Assembly: GCA_964649195.1 (NCBI GenBank)
Contig: CAZYPK010000215.1
Location: 1-6,982 of the forward strand
Reading direction: 5' to 3'
Length of the DNA: 6,982 bases
Origin: JTS-RE9 sp964649195
GTDB taxonomy: Bacteria; Planctomycetota; Phycisphaerae; Phycisphaerales; Phycisphaeraceae
Part shown: in pieces, positions 5,773 to 6,982 of the stretch
Layout: each line of letters opens with the position of its first letter
How positions within the stretch are numbered: the stretch's first letter is position 1
Translations under genes and position numbers: made by a program
The notes under the pieces: generated by a model
Told to the model about the DNA's origin: nothing
Databases searched by the model: none
The model's input: the letters and a program-made list of their open reading frames with translations, nothing else

Positions 5773-5795
5773 TTCGTTCAACTTCGATTCGTTCA
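5773..5795. repeat. Direct repeat TTCGTTCA upstream of ahcY
   Basis: The octamer TTCGTTCA occurs exactly at 5773-5780 and 5788-5795, a 15 bp period, ending 25 bp before the ahcY start. The location would suit an activator or repressor site, but two octamers may be coincidence. No clear -35/-10 pair was found beside it. Confidence 0.35.
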
Positions 5796-5807
5796 CTCTC
5801 CATTCAT

Positions 5808-5812
5808 AAGGA
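5808..5812 (+). promoter_or_regulatory. Ribosome binding site that fixes the ahcY GTG start
   Basis: AAGGA lies 8 nt before GTG at 5821. The next in-frame ATG (5953) would delete conserved N-terminal residues such as WGRKE, so GTG is the start. Confidence 0.8.
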
Positions 5813-5820
5813 CATTGCCA

Positions 5821-6982
5821 GTGCCCCAGACCCTCACCCCAGCCAAGTCCGTGCATACCGTCGATGTCGCCAACGGCATCCAGTTCAAACTCAAGCCCGG
5901 CGCCACCCTCGCGGAGCTCGAAGAGCTGGCCGTCTGGGGCCGCAAGGAACTCATGCTCGCCGAGCAGGAGATGCCCGGCCTCATGGCCTGCCGGGAGGAG
6001 TACGGCCCATCGCAGCCGCTCAAGGGTCAGCGCATCATGGGCTCGCTGCACATGACGGTGCAGACGGCGGTGCTCATCGAAACGCTTAAGGCGCTGGGCG
6101 CCGATGTTCGCTGGGTGTCGTGCAACATTTTTTCGACGCAGGACCACGCCGCCGCCGCCGTCGTTGCCGGTCCGGGCGGCACGATTGCGAATCCCAAGGG
6201 CGTGCCTGTTTTCGCGTGGAAGGGGGAGACGCTGGAGGATTACTGGTGGTGTACCGATCAGGCATTGCAATGGCCTGATGGCGCCCCCGGGGGCGGGGGC
6301 ACTTCCGGGGGGCCGACGCAGATCGTCGATGACGGCGGCGACGCCACGCTGCTGATTCACAAAGGCGTCGAGTTTGAAGCAGCCGGCAAAGTGCCCGCCT
6401 TCGATCCTGAGAATGATCCCGAAGAGTGGGGCGAGATCCTCAAGGTTCTCGCCGCCAACCTCGAAGTGAGCCCTAGCCGCTGGACCAGGGTCGCAGCCGA
6501 GTGTCAGGGCGTTTCCGAAGAGACGACCACCGGCGTGAAGAACCTCATCAAGTTCCAGAAGCAGGGCAAGCTGCTCTTCCCCGCCATCAACGTCAACGAC
6601 TCCTGCACCAAGAGCAAGTTCGACAATCTCTACGGCTGCCGGCATTCGCTCATCGACGGCCTCAACCGCGCGACCGATGTCATGATGTCCGGCAAGATCG
6701 CCGTGGTCTGCGGCTACGGCGACGTGGGCAAGGGCTGCGCCCAGTCGCTCAAGGGCCAGGGCGCCCGGGTGATCGTGGCCGAGGTCGACCCGATCTGCGC
6801 GCTGCAGGCCGCCATGGAGGGCTTCCAGGTCGCCCGCATCGAGGACGTCCTCGACACCGCCGACATCTTCATCACCACCACCGGCAACAAGGGCATCATC
6901 TCGGCCGAGCACATGGCCCGCATGAAGCACCAGGCCATCGTCGCCAACATCGACCACTTCGACAACGAGATCGACATGGCCG
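5821..6982 (+). CDS. ahcY: S-adenosylhomocysteine hydrolase (3'-truncated by window edge)
   Basis: Cytosolic NAD-dependent enzyme that splits SAH into adenosine and homocysteine, removing the product that inhibits methyltransferases and feeding the methyl cycle. The first 387 codons are present; the last 60-90 residues expected for the family lie outside. Visible motifs are WGRKE (39-43), EMPGLM (50-55), GSLHMT (74-79, catalytic-region His77), NIFSTQDHAAAA (102-113), VFAWKGET (130-137), DDGGD (170-174), SEETTTG with Glu234 (232-238), TKSKFDN with Lys264, Asp268 and Asn269 (263-269), the NAD-binding GYGDVGKG (298-305) and NIDHFDNE (376-383). In most family members I know the last reads NIGHFD, so Asp378 is unusual. 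A Gly-rich loop (155-164) and an extra segment near 185-215 are of the type seen in long bacterial forms. It follows the small 108-residue gene and an ArsR/methyltransferase regulator, a context suggesting SAH-responsive control. Confidence 0.97.
   Translation, partial: MPQTLTPAKSVHTVDVANGIQFKLKPGATLAELEELAVWGRKELMLAEQEMPGLMACREEYGPSQPLKGQRIMGSLHMTVQTAVLIETLKALGADVRWVSCNIFSTQDHAAAAVVAGPGGTIANPKGVPVFAWKGETLEDYWWCTDQALQWPDGAPGGGGTSGGPTQIVDDGGDATLLIHKGVEFEAAGKVPAFDPENDPEEWGEILKVLAANLEVSPSRWTRVAAECQGVSEETTTGVKNLIKFQKQGKLLFPAINVNDSCTKSKFDNLYGCRHSLIDGLNRATDVMMSGKIAVVCGYGDVGKGCAQSLKGQGARVIVAEVDPICALQAAMEGFQVARIEDVLDTADIFITTTGNKGIISAEHMARMKHQAIVANIDHFDNEIDMA

Noticed and set aside
5699..5820. SAH riboswitch upstream of ahcY
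   Set aside because: The region has a hairpin but I could not find the conserved core of the SAH riboswitch; a covariance-model search would settle it.
5731..6957. Minus-strand open frame of 408 codons opposite ahcY
   Set aside because: Antisense shadow with biased composition; the plus strand is unambiguous SAH hydrolase.

Overview
The window is GC-rich bacterial chromosome. It carries housekeeping genes separated by intergenic DNA that is unusually dense in palindromes and short tandem repeats. Intergenic hairpin families, clusters of A/G-rich short repeats, TTG and GTG starts, and a complex I NDUFA9-type SDR protein together suggest a Planctomycetota bacterium, possibly Phycisphaerae. That assignment is an impression from gene style and repeats, not from a marker gene. 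No RNA gene, transposase, CRISPR array or phage gene was seen.

Layout: (1) 1-124, six tandem copies of a 19-20 bp GC-rich hairpin-forming repeat. (2) 146-1606 (-), a sodium- or proton-coupled acidic amino acid/dicarboxylate symporter of the glutamate transporter family. (3) 1616-1867, an intergenic region holding two exact inverted copies of a 27 bp palindromic element. (4) 1868-2800 (-), an atypical short-chain dehydrogenase/NDUFA9-like protein, divergent from (5) 2887-3849 (+), hemC, porphobilinogen deaminase, which starts at TTG behind a perfect AGGAGG. (6) 3850-4022, a heptamer tandem repeat, a possible hemC terminator and a good sigma70-type promoter whose -35 lies in a 21 bp inverted repeat. 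(7) 4023-5003 (+), an ArsR-type HTH fused to an S-adenosylmethionine (SAM) methyltransferase-fold domain. (8) 5004-5371, a gene-free stretch dominated by a 205 bp nested inverted repeat. (9) 5372-5698 (+), a small 108-residue protein with some BolA-like character. (10) 5821 to the window end (+), ahcY, S-adenosylhomocysteine hydrolase, starting at GTG and cut off by the window edge after 387 codons.

The most coherent functional unit is 4023-6982. ArsR/methyltransferase-fold fusions near ahcY, metF or metH fit the SahR type of regulator, which senses S-adenosylhomocysteine (SAH) and controls the methyl cycle. The inverted repeat on the fusion gene's promoter suggests autoregulation, and the small gene between regulator and ahcY may belong to the same unit. 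The other genes (symporter, SDR, hemC) look like ordinary core metabolism with no clear link to one another. I do not see a plainly new multi-gene system. The less explained content is the small protein and the intergenic inverted repeats.
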